DNA from: Gammaproteobacteria bacterium
GTDB lineage: Bacteria > Pseudomonadota > Gammaproteobacteria > Eutrophobiales > Eutrophobiaceae
Length of the DNA: 64,000 nucleotides
Direction: 5' to 3'
Assembly (NCBI GenBank): GCA_022826885.1
Contig: JAJDUB010000014.1
Coordinates: 54,249 to 118,248 of the forward strand
Below, piece by piece: positions 8,844 to 17,596 of the stretch; position 1 is the stretch's first letter, and each line of letters starts with the position of its first letter. The position numbers and the translations under genes are program-made. The notes beneath the pieces are model-generated. The model ran no database searches. It was not told the origin of the DNA and worked only from the letters and a program-made list of their open reading frames with translations.

Positions 8844-9842
8844 ATGGTTAACTGGAAATTCGACAACCCGGCCGGGGTAGCGGCCATCGGCGAGTGCATG
8901 ATCGAGCGCCGTGACCACGAGATGGATATGCGTGAAGAGGGGACAGATTTAAAATCTGTCCCCGATATGTCCCGGAGATTCTCCGGTGACACGCTGAATA
9001 CGTTGACCTACATGGCAAGACTGCTGGACGGGGGCAAGGCGGAACTGTTCTATATCACGGCAGTGGGCATGGATGCCGGCAGCGCGGCCATGCTGGCGGC
9101 CTGGGAAGCGGAAGGTATCAATACCGCGTTTGTCAGGCGCTTGCGGGACAAGCTGCCGGGCAGCTACACCATAACGACCGGACAGGATGGAGAAAGGTGT
9201 TTCAGCTATGACCGGGGCGAGTCCGCCGCCCGCGACCTGTTCAGGGATGATTATGCTGCAATTCTGTCGAATTCCCTGAAGGGTCTTTCGCTATTCTACC
9301 TGTCCGGCATAACGGTGGCGATACTGCCGCCCCACGGCAGGGAGAGACTGTTGAACCTGCTGCAGGCATTGCGCGGGGCCGGCGTCATTGTCGTGTATGA
9401 TTCAAATTACCGGGCGGCGTTGTGGGGGTCTCCCGGTGAAGCAAGGGATTGGGCGGGGCGCGTATACCGTGAAACCAACGTAGCTATGCCCGGTTTTGAC
9501 GATGAAAAAGCGCTGTTTGGTGATGCCACGCCAGAGCAGGCCTGTGAGCGCTTGGCCGGCCTGGGGATTGCGGAGGTCATAATGAAAAACGGTTCATCGC
9601 CCTGTGTTGTCGCGGCCGGAAAGGGTATTGTCCATTTTCCCGTGACGGTTCAGGAACGGGTTGTCGACACCACGGCAGCGGGGGATTCCTTTAATGCCGG
9701 TTATATCTCGTCAAGATTGAGCGGCCATGATGTTGCCGCTTCAGTCCGGGCGGGACAAACCCTGGCAGGCAGGGTCATTCAACATCCCGGCGCTATCATT
9801 CCCGTTGATGACACACCGCCCCTGTACCGTATAATCGGGTAA
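8844..9842 (+). CDS. kdgK: 2-keto-3-deoxygluconate kinase (PfkB family) with an in-frame palindromic repeat
   Basis: This PfkB-family kinase phosphorylates KDG to KDPG with ATP, feeding Eda. The start is ATG 8844, giving 332 residues; it opens into the usual AIGECMIE strand. The family signature 2 is present near the C-terminus (DTTAAGDSFNAGY), with the catalytic Asp in AAGD. An unusual stretch, EEGTDLKSVPDM, lies at residues 32-43. It falls between the first strand and the SGDTLNT substrate-site motif, exactly where a perfect 25-bp palindrome sits in the DNA. Homologues would be expected to have only a short loop here, so this looks like a repeat tolerated in frame. The stop is 2 bp before the transporter gene, implying co-transcription with the transporter and manD. 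Confidence 0.9.
   Translation: MVNWKFDNPAGVAAIGECMIERRDHEMDMREEGTDLKSVPDMSRRFSGDTLNTLTYMARLLDGGKAELFYITAVGMDAGSAAMLAAWEAEGINTAFVRRLRDKLPGSYTITTGQDGERCFSYDRGESAARDLFRDDYAAILSNSLKGLSLFYLSGITVAILPPHGRERLLNLLQALRGAGVIVVYDSNYRAALWGSPGEARDWAGRVYRETNVAMPGFDDEKALFGDATPEQACERLAGLGIAEVIMKNGSSPCVVAAGKGIVHFPVTVQERVVDTTAAGDSFNAGYISSRLSGHDVAASVRAGQTLAGRVIQHPGAIIPVDDTPPLYRIIG
8939..8963. repeat. Perfect 25-bp palindromic repeat inside kdgK
   Basis: Two 12-bp arms, GGGGACAGATTT and AAATCTGTCCCC, surround a single central base. The repeat is read in frame as GTDLKSVP. Its arms resemble REP-type elements that are scattered in many proteobacterial genomes. A degenerate relative lies at 29185-29207. Confidence 0.85.
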
Positions 9843-9844
9843 TT

Positions 9845-11209
9845 ATGGCCTCACCAACCAAGACCTGGTCGTCGAGATTTGCCTTCCTGTGCGCGGTGGT
9901 AGGCGCGTCCATCGGGCTGGGAAACCTCTGGCGTTTCCCCTATGTTGCCGGTGAAAACGGCGGCGGCGCTTTCATCATCGTCTACCTGGTAATTATCCTG
10001 TTGCTGTGTGTGCCCCTGATCATGGCGGAACTGGCGATGGGCCGGCGCGGCGGCAAAAGCCCGGTTGTGACGATGATCAACCTGTGCCGGGAAGGCGGGC
10101 ACTCCGGTTTCTGGAAGACCATCGGCTGGCTGAGCGTCATCTCGCCGGTCGCCGGCTTGTGTTTTTATGCAGTTGTCGCCGGCTGGTCACTGGATTACGT
10201 GTTTCTTGCCTTGCGCGGGGAATTTGTCTCCATCACGCCTGATAACGCGCAACGCCAGTTTACCGACCTGCTTGGCTCTCCCGGGCGTTTGACCCTGTGG
10301 TATACCCTGTACATTGCATCCACCGTGTGGGTCATCGGTCTGGGCGTCAGGCGCGGGATTGAAGCCGTGACCACTTTTATGCTGCCGACGCTGTTTGTCA
10401 TGATCATCATACTGGTGGTTTACGGGCACATTGAAGGCGCGCCGGCGCGTGCCTGGCAATTCATGTTCAATCCGGATTTCTCCAGTCTGACCTGGAGAAG
10501 CTTGCTGATGGCCCTGGGTCAGGCCCTCTTTTCCATCACCGTGGGCACCGGAGCGTTATTGACCTATGGCGCTTATCTATCCAGGGACATATCCCTGCCC
10601 GGTCCTACATGGATAATTGCAATCAGCGACACCCTCGCGGCCCTGTTATGCGGCCTGGCCGTTTTCACCATCGTGTTCGCCTCGGGGCTGGACCCGACGG
10701 GAGGACCGGGACTGATGTTCGTTACCCTGCCGATCGCCCTGGGCGGTATGCCCGCCGGACATTTCTTCAGCCTGGTATTTTTTATCCTGGTGTTTTTCGC
10801 GGCGTTTACCTCCTCCCTGGCCATGCTTGAACCGTTCGTATCGTACATGGAAGATAAGGGCCACAAACGCTTTACCATGTCTGTTATCACCGGTTCCGCA
10901 ATCTGGCTGATCGGCCTCAGCGCGGCATTCTCGTTCAACCTCATAAAAGAGTTCAAACCGCTGTCATTCATCCCCCTGTATCGGGATAAGAACATGTTCC
11001 ACATCATAGAGTTCAGCGTTTCAAACGTGATGCTGCCGTTGACCGCATTCCTGATATCGTTGTTCGCCGGCTGGGTCATTTCCTCCGACCTGTTGCGCAA
11101 CGAAATGGGCATCAGGAACGACCGGGCTTTCCGGATCTGGCGCCTGCTCACCCGTTATTTCGCTCCAATCGGAGTCGGCAGCGTACTGGTATTCGGTTTG
11201 ATATCCTGA
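9845..11209 (+). CDS. Neurotransmitter:sodium symporter (NSS) family transporter
   Basis: This 454-residue inner-membrane protein of the LeuT/SLC6 fold has 11-12 membrane helices. The N-terminal [20 protein letters not shown] segment with the unwound TM1 and the [13 protein letters not shown] segment are diagnostic of bacterial NSS members. Helix 6 carries the [16 protein letters not shown] motif. Known bacterial members carry amino acids or related amines with Na+. It starts 2 bp after kdgK and ends 5 bp before manD, so it is very probably in the same operon. That position would make it a candidate importer for the sugar-acid pathway, which is not an established NSS substrate class. The alternative is that it carries an amino acid and is only co-located. 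Confidence 0.88.
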   Translation: MASPTKTWSSRFAFLCAVVGASIGLGNLWRFPYVAGENGGGAFIIVYLVIILLLCVPLIMAELAMGRRGGKSPVVTMINLCREGGHSGFWKTIGWLSVISPVAGLCFYAVVAGWSLDYVFLALRGEFVSITPDNAQRQFTDLLGSPGRLTLWYTLYIASTVWVIGLGVRRGIEAVTTFMLPTLFVMIIILVVYGHIEGAPARAWQFMFNPDFSSLTWRSLLMALGQALFSITVGTGALLTYGAYLSRDISLPGPTWIIAISDTLAALLCGLAVFTIVFASGLDPTGGPGLMFVTLPIALGGMPAGHFFSLVFFILVFFAAFTSSLAMLEPFVSYMEDKGHKRFTMSVITGSAIWLIGLSAAFSFNLIKEFKPLSFIPLYRDKNMFHIIEFSVSNVMLPLTAFLISLFAGWVISSDLLRNEMGIRNDRAFRIWRLLTRYFAPIGVGSVLVFGLIS

Positions 11210-11214
11210 TTCCC

Positions 11215-12423
11215 ATGAAAATCACCAGCGCCAAAGTTATCGTAACCTGTCCAGGCCGTAACTTCGTTACGCTGAAGGTGGAGACTGATGCCGGTATTTA
11301 CGGATTGGGTGACGCCACGCTGAATGGGCGGGAACTGGCAGTGGTTTCCTACCTGGAGGACCACGTAATTCCCTGCCTGATCGGACGTGACCCGCGCCAG
11401 ACGGAGGACATCTGGCAATTCCTTTACCGCGGCTGTTACTGGCGCCGGGGACCGGTCACCATGACGGCCATCGGGGCCGTGGATACGGCATTATGGGATA
11501 TCAAGGCCAAACTGGCGGAGATGCCGCTGTACCAGTTGCTCGGCGGCAGGAGCCGTGACGGGGTCATGGTTTACGGCCATGCCAATGGAGAAGATATCGA
11601 CAGCACCGTTGACGAGATGGGCAGGTATATCGACATGGGTTACAAGGCGGTGCGCGCACAGTCGGGCATACCCGGACTGGCATCCACCTACGGCGTGGGG
11701 AAAGATCGGTTGTTCTATGAACCGGCAGATTCGAGCCTGCCTGCAGAGAACACCTGGTCAACGGAAAAGTACCTGGATCACATGCCGGTCCTGTTCGACA
11801 GGATCAGGCAGCAGTACGGTTTTGAAACGCACCTGTTGCATGACGTGCATCATCGCCTGACCCCCATCGAAGCGGCGCGGCTGGGTAAATCCCTGGAGGA
11901 CTATCGCCTGTTCTGGTTGGAAGATGCAGTTCCGGCAGAAAACCAGGAAGGATTCCGGTTGATTCGCCGGCACACTGTGACGCCGTTGGCCGTCGGAGAA
12001 GTATTCAACACCATCTGGGATTGCAGGGAACTGATACAGGAACAACTGATCGATTATATACGCATGACCGTAGTGCATGGCGGAGGCATTACCCACCTGC
12101 GCCGGGTTGCCGACCTGGCCGCGTTGTACCACGTTCGTACCGGGTGTCACGGGGCAACGGACCTGTCACCGGTGTGTATGGGCGCTGCTCTGCACTTCGA
12201 TACCTGGGTCCCTAATTTCGGCATCCAGGAATACATGCGCCACAGCAGGGAAACCGACGAGGTGTTTCCCCATGCCTATACCTTCAAGGGCGGGTTTCTT
12301 TACCCGGGCGAGACGCCGGGGCATGGAGTCGATATAGATGAAAAACTGGCGGCAAAATTTCCCTATCAACGCGCTTATCTTCCCGTAAACAGGCTGGAAG
12401 ACGGCACCATGTGGAACTGGTGA
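11215..12423 (+). CDS. manD: D-mannonate dehydratase (ManD, enolase superfamily)
   Basis: ManD dehydrates D-mannonate to 2-keto-3-deoxygluconate, the substrate of KdgK. The 402-residue protein matches the characterised high-activity ManD layout residue for residue: R147 and Y159 on the loop ([19 protein letters not shown]), D210 and H212 in LLHDVHH, and metal ligands E236 (FWLEDAVP) and E262 (AVGEVFN). Further on come HGATDLSP and the C-terminal EYMRHS/FPHAY segment. These features separate it from the many low-activity or RspA-like members, although activity is inferred from motifs only. It is third in the kdgK-transporter-manD run, 5 bp after the transporter. The housekeeping nnr gene follows 9 bp later and may be transcribed through. 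Confidence 0.93.
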   Translation: MKITSAKVIVTCPGRNFVTLKVETDAGIYGLGDATLNGRELAVVSYLEDHVIPCLIGRDPRQTEDIWQFLYRGCYWRRGPVTMTAIGAVDTALWDIKAKLAEMPLYQLLGGRSRDGVMVYGHANGEDIDSTVDEMGRYIDMGYKAVRAQSGIPGLASTYGVGKDRLFYEPADSSLPAENTWSTEKYLDHMPVLFDRIRQQYGFETHLLHDVHHRLTPIEAARLGKSLEDYRLFWLEDAVPAENQEGFRLIRRHTVTPLAVGEVFNTIWDCRELIQEQLIDYIRMTVVHGGGITHLRRVADLAALYHVRTGCHGATDLSPVCMGAALHFDTWVPNFGIQEYMRHSRETDEVFPHAYTFKGGFLYPGETPGHGVDIDEKLAAKFPYQRAYLPVNRLEDGTMWNW

Positions 12424-12432
12424 TATCCTCCA

Positions 12433-13905
12433 GTGTCTGACTTGCCCGTTGAATTATATACAGCCGCCCAGGTACGGGAGCTTGACCGGCTGGCGATTGA
12501 AGAGCAGGGCACCCCTTCGTTAACCCTGATGGAGCGGGCAGGGGCTGACGCTCTTGACGTCCTGACCGGGCGTTATCCCGGCGCCGGGAACCTGGTTGTC
12601 CTCTGCGGCGGCGGCAACAACGCCGGTGACGGCTACGTGCTGGCGCGCCTTGCCCGGCAGGCAGGACTTGAGGTGAGGGTGATTGCACTGGTTGAACCGG
12701 GCCGGCTCAAGGGCGATGCCGCCGCCAGTGCGCAGAAGTACCTGCAAACAGGGAGTGTCGAGACTGCCCTGGCGCTTGAAGGCGCGGATATCATCGTCGA
12801 TGCCTTGCTGGGCAGCGGCCTGAATCGTCCCGTGGAAGGCAGCTTTGCCGAAGCCATCGAACTGATAAACGCTGCATCCGTCACGGTATTTGCCCTGGAT
12901 ATTCCTTCCGGCCTGAATGCGGACACAGGCGTGTGCCTGGGGAGCGCGGTCAGGGCCGATGCCACGATCACGTTCATCGGTCTGAAACGGGGATTGTTTA
13001 CTGCAGAAGGACCTGAATTTTGTGGCGAGATATTGTTCAGCGACCTGGGCACGCCGGCCGACATCCATGTCGCAGTCGGTGCCGAAACCCGTCTTACACG
13101 GCATGAAGAAATAATGCGCAACCTGCCGCCACGTCCGCGCCATGCCCATAAGGGCCGCTATGGCCACGTACTGGTCATCGGCGGTGACTACGGTTACCAG
13201 GGCGCAGCCATCCTGGCCGGTAGCGCGGCTGCCAGGGCCGGGGCCGGCCTGGTAACGGTGGCGACGCGGCCGGAGCATGCCCGAACCATTCCCCTGTTCC
13301 GGCCTGAGTTGATGACCGCGGCCGTCACTACGACGCGGGACCTGGACGCATTGCTGGACAGGGTCAGTGTTGTCGCCATCGGGCCGGGACTGGGACAGTC
13401 GGATTGGGCAATACCGTTGCTTGCGCAGGTATTACAGACCCGGCTTCCCCTGGTGGTGGATGCCGATGCCCTCAACCTGCTGGCCCTTGAACCCCTGCGC
13501 CGGGAAAACTGGGTGCTTACGCCCCATCCCGGTGAAGCTGCCCGCCTGCTGGGCATCACCTCAACAGAGGTTCAGACAGACAGGTTTGCGGCGGTGACGT
13601 CATTACGTGACAGGTTCGGCGGCACGGTGGCGCTCAAGGGAGCAGGAAGCCTGGTCGCAGGCGCCACGGGCCCCATCCGCCTTAATCGTACCGGCAACCC
13701 GGGAATGGCCGGAGGTGGAATGGGCGACGTCCTGACCGGCGTCATTGCCGGCCTGGTGGCCCAGGGCATGGAACCGGGCGTCGCTACGGTGGCAGGGGTT
13801 TACCTGCACGGTTATGCGGCTGATCAATGTGCCGGGGAAGGAGAAAGAGGTATGCTGGCCGGTGATCTCCTCCCCGTGATACGCGCGCTCGTCAATTCGA
13901 ACTGA
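12433..13905 (+). CDS. nnr: Bifunctional NAD(P)H-hydrate epimerase / ADP-dependent NAD(P)H-hydrate dehydratase
   Basis: This metabolite-repair enzyme restores damaged NADH and NADPH. The 490 residues carry the N-terminal YjeF_N epimerase domain (about residues 1-215, with GGGNNAGDGYVLARLA and DIPSGLNADTG). They are fused to the C-terminal ribokinase-like dehydratase domain (about 225-490, with GHVLVIGGDYGYQGAA, LTPHPGEAARLLG and GNPGMAGGGMGDVLTG). The start is a GTG at 12433; the expected LYTAAQVRELD opening follows at once. Its stop overlaps the tsaE start by one base (TGATG), as in the conserved yjeF-tsaE gene pair of Gammaproteobacteria. Confidence 0.95.
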   Translation: MSDLPVELYTAAQVRELDRLAIEEQGTPSLTLMERAGADALDVLTGRYPGAGNLVVLCGGGNNAGDGYVLARLARQAGLEVRVIALVEPGRLKGDAAASAQKYLQTGSVETALALEGADIIVDALLGSGLNRPVEGSFAEAIELINAASVTVFALDIPSGLNADTGVCLGSAVRADATITFIGLKRGLFTAEGPEFCGEILFSDLGTPADIHVAVGAETRLTRHEEIMRNLPPRPRHAHKGRYGHVLVIGGDYGYQGAAILAGSAAARAGAGLVTVATRPEHARTIPLFRPELMTAAVTTTRDLDALLDRVSVVAIGPGLGQSDWAIPLLAQVLQTRLPLVVDADALNLLALEPLRRENWVLTPHPGEAARLLGITSTEVQTDRFAAVTSLRDRFGGTVALKGAGSLVAGATGPIRLNRTGNPGMAGGGMGDVLTGVIAGLVAQGMEPGVATVAGVYLHGYAADQCAGEGERGMLAGDLLPVIRALVNSN

Positions 13906-14399
13906 TGCGCCTAGCCGTCACCAGCCCCGAAGAAATGGAAGCGCTTGCGGGCGGCTGCGCGCAATCCCTGCCTGCCGGCTTCAACCTGTACCTGCAGGGA
14001 GAACTGGGCGCGGGCAAGACCACGTTCGTCAGGGGAGTGTTGCGGGGACTCGGTTACCGGGGGACCGTCAAGAGCCCGACTTACACCCTGGTCGAATATT
14101 ACCGTATCGCCGGCCGTGACATTTATCATCTCGACCTCTACCGCCTGGCGACGGCGATGGAACTGGATGATATCGGTTGCCGGGACTATTTCGACGCCCT
14201 TGCCATCTGCCTGGTGGAGTGGCCTGAGCGGGGCCGCGACCGGCTGCCAACGCCGGATTTACTCATTGATATCGCCGTCAACCGGAAGCGGCGTGACCTG
14301 AACTGCCGCCCGCAAACCGCGGCAGGTGAGAAATACCTGCAACGACTCGGTGCCTCTTACACCATAATGGAAACAGCCTCAATCCAGGGGTCAGAGTAA
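13905..14399 (+). CDS. tsaE: tRNA threonylcarbamoyladenosine biosynthesis ATPase TsaE
   Basis: TsaE is the ATPase that drives the TsaD-TsaB cycle making t6A37 in ANN-decoding tRNAs. The P-loop GELGAGKTTF is at about residues 32-41. Switch and Walker-B regions follow (SPTYTLVEYY, HLDLYRLA, LVEWPERG). The 164-residue length is slightly above the usual 150-155. The extra C-terminal residues end in SIQGSE, and this tail with its TAA stop is encoded by the left arm of a palindromic repeat starting at 14387. The original stop has probably been replaced by the repeat. Translation is coupled to nnr by the TGATG overlap. Confidence 0.94.
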   Translation: MRLAVTSPEEMEALAGGCAQSLPAGFNLYLQGELGAGKTTFVRGVLRGLGYRGTVKSPTYTLVEYYRIAGRDIYHLDLYRLATAMELDDIGCRDYFDALAICLVEWPERGRDRLPTPDLLIDIAVNRKRRDLNCRPQTAAGEKYLQRLGASYTIMETASIQGSE

Positions 14400-14429
14400 A
14401 ATTTCTGACGAAATTCTTACTCTGACCCC
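14387..14429. repeat. REP-like palindrome, first copy, overlapping the tsaE stop
   Basis: Arms GGGGTCAGAGTAA and TTACTCTGACCCC form a perfect 13-bp inverted repeat around a 17-nt A/T-rich centre. The left arm supplies the last tsaE codons and the TAA stop. The hairpin may also protect or end the upstream mRNA. Confidence 0.85.
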
Positions 14430-14456
14430 GAAACTCCTGTCAATACCGCGGCACCA

Positions 14457-14500
14457 GGGGTCGGAGTAAGAAATTCTGAAAGAATTTTTACTCTGACCCC
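14457..14500. repeat. REP-like palindrome, second copy
   Basis: This is a near copy of the preceding repeat. The arms GGGGTCGGAGTAA and TTACTCTGACCCC differ at one position that still allows a G-T pair. It lies 27 bp after the first copy, so the pair resembles a BIME-type doublet. The remaining 100 bp before the amidase gene are A/T-rich and hold its probable promoter, but no clear hexamers were found. Confidence 0.8.
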
Positions 14501-14600
14501 ATCTATATATAATTCTCTCAAAAACAGTTACATAGCTTGACTTGTTAAAATAAAATTGAGATAATTGTCGCCGTAGCGCTTAAACACAACGGCTCGGCAG

Positions 14601-15773
14601 ATGGTGCGATTAATCTCAACTTATTGTTTACTCCTGATTTTTTCCCTGCCGTCCGGCGCAGAGGAAAGCGTCCGGCTGAAAAATATCCGGGTCTGGGCCG
14701 CCCCTGACAATACCCGGGTTGTCTTTGATGTGACCAGTCCGGTCATACACGACATCGAGCTGTTATCCGGACCTGACCGGGTCGTTATCGACCTGCAAAA
14801 CACAGAACCATTCGCCGAATTGCCGCAGCCGGTCCTGCAGGATGGTTACGTACGGAATATCAGGCACGGGCAGCATCGCGGTTTCCTCAGGGTCGTCCTG
14901 GATTTGAAAAAGCAAGCCCGGGCAAAGAGTTTCCTGCTGGCGCCGAACAAACATTATGGCCACAGGTTGGTCGTGGATATATACGACACGGAAAAACAGC
15001 AGGTGGTGATAAAGGAGGCAGCGCCGGCCCCTGGGCATCGTGACGTTGTAGTCGCTGTCGATGCCGGCCATGGTGGCGAAGACCCGGGCGCAATAGGGCA
15101 GCGCGGCACCCATGAAAAAACAGTCGTATTGCAGATCGCAAAAAAGCTGGCTCAAGCGATAAACCGCGAGCGCGGGATGCGGGCGGTATTGACCAGAACA
15201 GGTGATTACTACCTGCCGTTGCGCAAACGCGTCGAACTGGCGCGCCGGCATAAGGCAGACCTGTTTATTTCCATACACGCAGACGCGTTCACCAACCGCA
15301 GGGTAAGCGGTTCGTCCGTGTACGTCCTGTCGAACCGCGGCGCCAGCAGCGAGCACGCCCGCTGGCTGGCTGAGCGGGAAAACGCTTCCGACCTGATCGG
15401 CGGGGTCAGTCTTGACGACAAGGACAGCCTGCTGGCTTCGGTGTTGCTGGACCTGTCCCAGACAGCAAGCCTGGAGGCCAGTATCGACGTGGCGGAGGAG
15501 GTTCTGGCAGGCCTGAAGAAGGTGGGCAGGGTGCACAAGCCCGGCGTGGAGTCCGCGGGATTTGCCGTATTGAAATCGCCTGATATCCCTTCACTGCTGG
15601 TCGAGGCTGCATTTATTTCCAACCCACAGGAAGAAAAGAAACTGAACAGCTCAGCCTACCAGCGCAAACTTGCCTCGGCAGTGGCTGCCGGCGTCAGGCG
15701 TTATTTTGAGGACAATGCGCCTGACGGCACATTACTGGCGAGCCGAAAACAGATTGTAGCGAGCACGAATTAA
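14601..15773 (+). CDS. amiB: Periplasmic N-acetylmuramoyl-L-alanine amidase (AMIN + Amidase_3)
   Basis: This zinc amidase cleaves the lactyl-peptide bond of murein during daughter-cell separation. A signal peptide covers residues 1-20. An AMIN septal-targeting domain covers about 25-135 (LKNIRVWAAPDNTRVVFDV). The Amidase_3 domain covers about 155-375, with zinc ligands in VAVDAGHGGEDPG, THEKTVV and SIHADAF and the catalytic Glu in LVEAAFISNPQEE. There is no C-terminal LysM repeat, so the domain plan is AmiC-like, while the position between tsaE and mutL is that of E. coli amiB. The symbol follows position. Regulation in the family is by EnvC/NlpD activators, which are not in the window. Confidence 0.93.
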   Translation: MVRLISTYCLLLIFSLPSGAEESVRLKNIRVWAAPDNTRVVFDVTSPVIHDIELLSGPDRVVIDLQNTEPFAELPQPVLQDGYVRNIRHGQHRGFLRVVLDLKKQARAKSFLLAPNKHYGHRLVVDIYDTEKQQVVIKEAAPAPGHRDVVVAVDAGHGGEDPGAIGQRGTHEKTVVLQIAKKLAQAINRERGMRAVLTRTGDYYLPLRKRVELARRHKADLFISIHADAFTNRRVSGSSVYVLSNRGASSEHARWLAERENASDLIGGVSLDDKDSLLASVLLDLSQTASLEASIDVAEEVLAGLKKVGRVHKPGVESAGFAVLKSPDIPSLLVEAAFISNPQEEKKLNSSAYQRKLASAVAAGVRRYFEDNAPDGTLLASRKQIVASTN

Positions 15774-15781
15774 GCCATGGG

Positions 15782-15805
15782 CAGGGGACTGGGTGCCGGT
15801 CCCTG
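15782..15805. repeat. Short inverted repeat directly after the amidase gene
   Basis: CAGGGGAC and GTCCCTG form arms around a 9-nt centre, with one bulged G. It begins 8 bp after the amidase stop. It is related in sequence to the CAGGGACC/GGTCCCTG element at 28879-28908. Confidence 0.55.
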
Positions 15806-15859
15806 ACCTATGCTCCTCTGTTATTATTAAAGGACGAATAATTTCACCTTGGCCGTGCT

Positions 15860-17596
15860 GTGGAGAATATTGCAATAATACCCAGGATCAGCGAACTGCC
15901 CGCCACCCTGGCAAGCCAGATCGCGGCCGGGGAAGTCATCGAACGACCCGCAGCCGTCGTCAAGGAACTGCTGGACAACAGTATTGACGCCGGCGCCGAT
16001 AAGGTGACGGTGGCCGTGGTTGACGGGGGGCATAAACTGATTTCCGTCAGCGATAACGGCCACGGCATTCATCCCGATGATATCGGACTGGCATTGAGAC
16101 GCCACAGCACCAGCAAGATCAATGCCCAATCCGACCTGGATTGCATCACCAGCCTGGGATTTCGCGGCGAAGCCCTTGCCAGCATTGCGGCGGTATCAGG
16201 ATTTTCACTTGTCTCAAGAACCGAACAGTCCGATAGCGCCTGGTCCTTATCCTTCGACCCGGTGAGCGGCAACTCGAATATCAGGCCGGCGGCGCGCGCC
16301 CGCGGCACCACCGTGGAAGCCGCCGATATTTTTCAGGCTACACCGGCGCGCCGTAAATTCATGCGCAGCCGGACAACGGAGTTTCTCCATATCACCGAGA
16401 TCTTCAAACGCGTGGCCTGCAGCCGTTTCAATGTCACTTTTATACTGGCGCATAACAACAAGATACAGTTGCGCTACCGCGCCTGCGAGGACAATATAAT
16501 TGAAAGGGTGGAAGACGTCTTCGGTCGCCGATTTGCCGCTGAATCCGTTCCGGTGAATTATGAATCCGGGGGAATGCGGTTATGGGGGTGGCTTGGAGGA
16601 AGCAGCCTCAGCCGCAGTCAGTCCGACCGGCAGTTCTGCTTTGTCAACGGGAGGGTGGTCAGGGACAAGAAAATTCTCCATGCTGTTCGCGCCGCGTTTG
16701 ATGAATCCGTCCCCACGGGCCGTTATCCGACCTGCCTGCTGCACCTTGACATGGATCCCTCGATCACCGATATCAATGTTCACCCGACCAAGAGTGAAAT
16801 ACGTTTCAGGGATAACCGGGGAGTCCATGACTTTATCAATATGAGTTTGCGGGATGCGCTGAAAACCGCACATTCGCTGGATTTGAGCGACGCCGGAGTC
16901 ATGCCCGAAACCGGCGGGCAAGAGTATCCGCAGCGGCAGGTTTACAGCCACGGGCAACAGGTCAGGGAAGCCGGCCTGTTCTATCAGAACCTCGCCCCGG
17001 CAGAACAGCAGGATGACCTGCTCGACAAGGCAGCAGGACTTGGCGTCCCCCGGTTGGCGTTGTCGCCGGAGGTTGTGCTGGCGCAGCGCAATGAGGACTT
17101 GATACTGCTGAATTACCGGGCAATCAGAATATACGTCCTGGATTTTCGGCTAAGACAGGAGTACCTGAACGAGCGTGTGCGCCGCCGTCCGTTGCTCGTT
17201 CCGGTGCACATGGAAGCCGGTAATCTCCAGCTCGACCTGGTCGGGCAGCACGCTGAACTGCTGGATACGATCGGCCTGTCATTGCGGGTTGTTTCAGCCA
17301 ATGCAATTTCCATCAGGGAAATTCCCGTTCTGCTTGAAGAAGCGGATATCAGAACCATGGTATCCGCCGTACTGGAAGCGTTGCGGGAACCGGGGGAAGG
17401 CATGGATCCGGAACAGGGGCTATTGACGATAATGGCCGGCAGTATGGGGAAGCTCATGGAAATACCGTCCAACTCCATGGTTCGCGACCTGTTGAACGAC
17501 CTGGACCGGACGGACCTCGATACCGCGCAGAAACATCACAAGGGGCTGTGGAAGACCCTGTCCCCGGGTGACTTGAGCAGGTTGATCGATGAATGA
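15860..17596 (+). CDS. mutL: DNA mismatch repair protein MutL
   Basis: MutL is the GHKL-ATPase matchmaker linking MutS to downstream mismatch-repair nucleases. The N-terminal ATPase is well conserved: LASQIAAGEVIERPAAVVKE, LLDNSIDAGA, SDNGHGI and GFRGEALASI in residues 15-110, then the FVNGR and NVHPTKSEIRF signatures. The 578-residue length is slightly short of E. coli MutL (615). The C-terminal dimerisation domain (about 395-578) is poorly conserved. Where many MutL proteins have a DxHAAHER-type segment, this one has NYRAIRIYVLDFR, and no endonuclease metal motif is visible. The start is a GTG at 15860. It overlaps miaA by 8 bp, as expected in this operon. Confidence 0.94.
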   Translation: MENIAIIPRISELPATLASQIAAGEVIERPAAVVKELLDNSIDAGADKVTVAVVDGGHKLISVSDNGHGIHPDDIGLALRRHSTSKINAQSDLDCITSLGFRGEALASIAAVSGFSLVSRTEQSDSAWSLSFDPVSGNSNIRPAARARGTTVEAADIFQATPARRKFMRSRTTEFLHITEIFKRVACSRFNVTFILAHNNKIQLRYRACEDNIIERVEDVFGRRFAAESVPVNYESGGMRLWGWLGGSSLSRSQSDRQFCFVNGRVVRDKKILHAVRAAFDESVPTGRYPTCLLHLDMDPSITDINVHPTKSEIRFRDNRGVHDFINMSLRDALKTAHSLDLSDAGVMPETGGQEYPQRQVYSHGQQVREAGLFYQNLAPAEQQDDLLDKAAGLGVPRLALSPEVVLAQRNEDLILLNYRAIRIYVLDFRLRQEYLNERVRRRPLLVPVHMEAGNLQLDLVGQHAELLDTIGLSLRVVSANAISIREIPVLLEEADIRTMVSAVLEALREPGEGMDPEQGLLTIMAGSMGKLMEIPSNSMVRDLLNDLDRTDLDTAQKHHKGLWKTLSPGDLSRLIDE

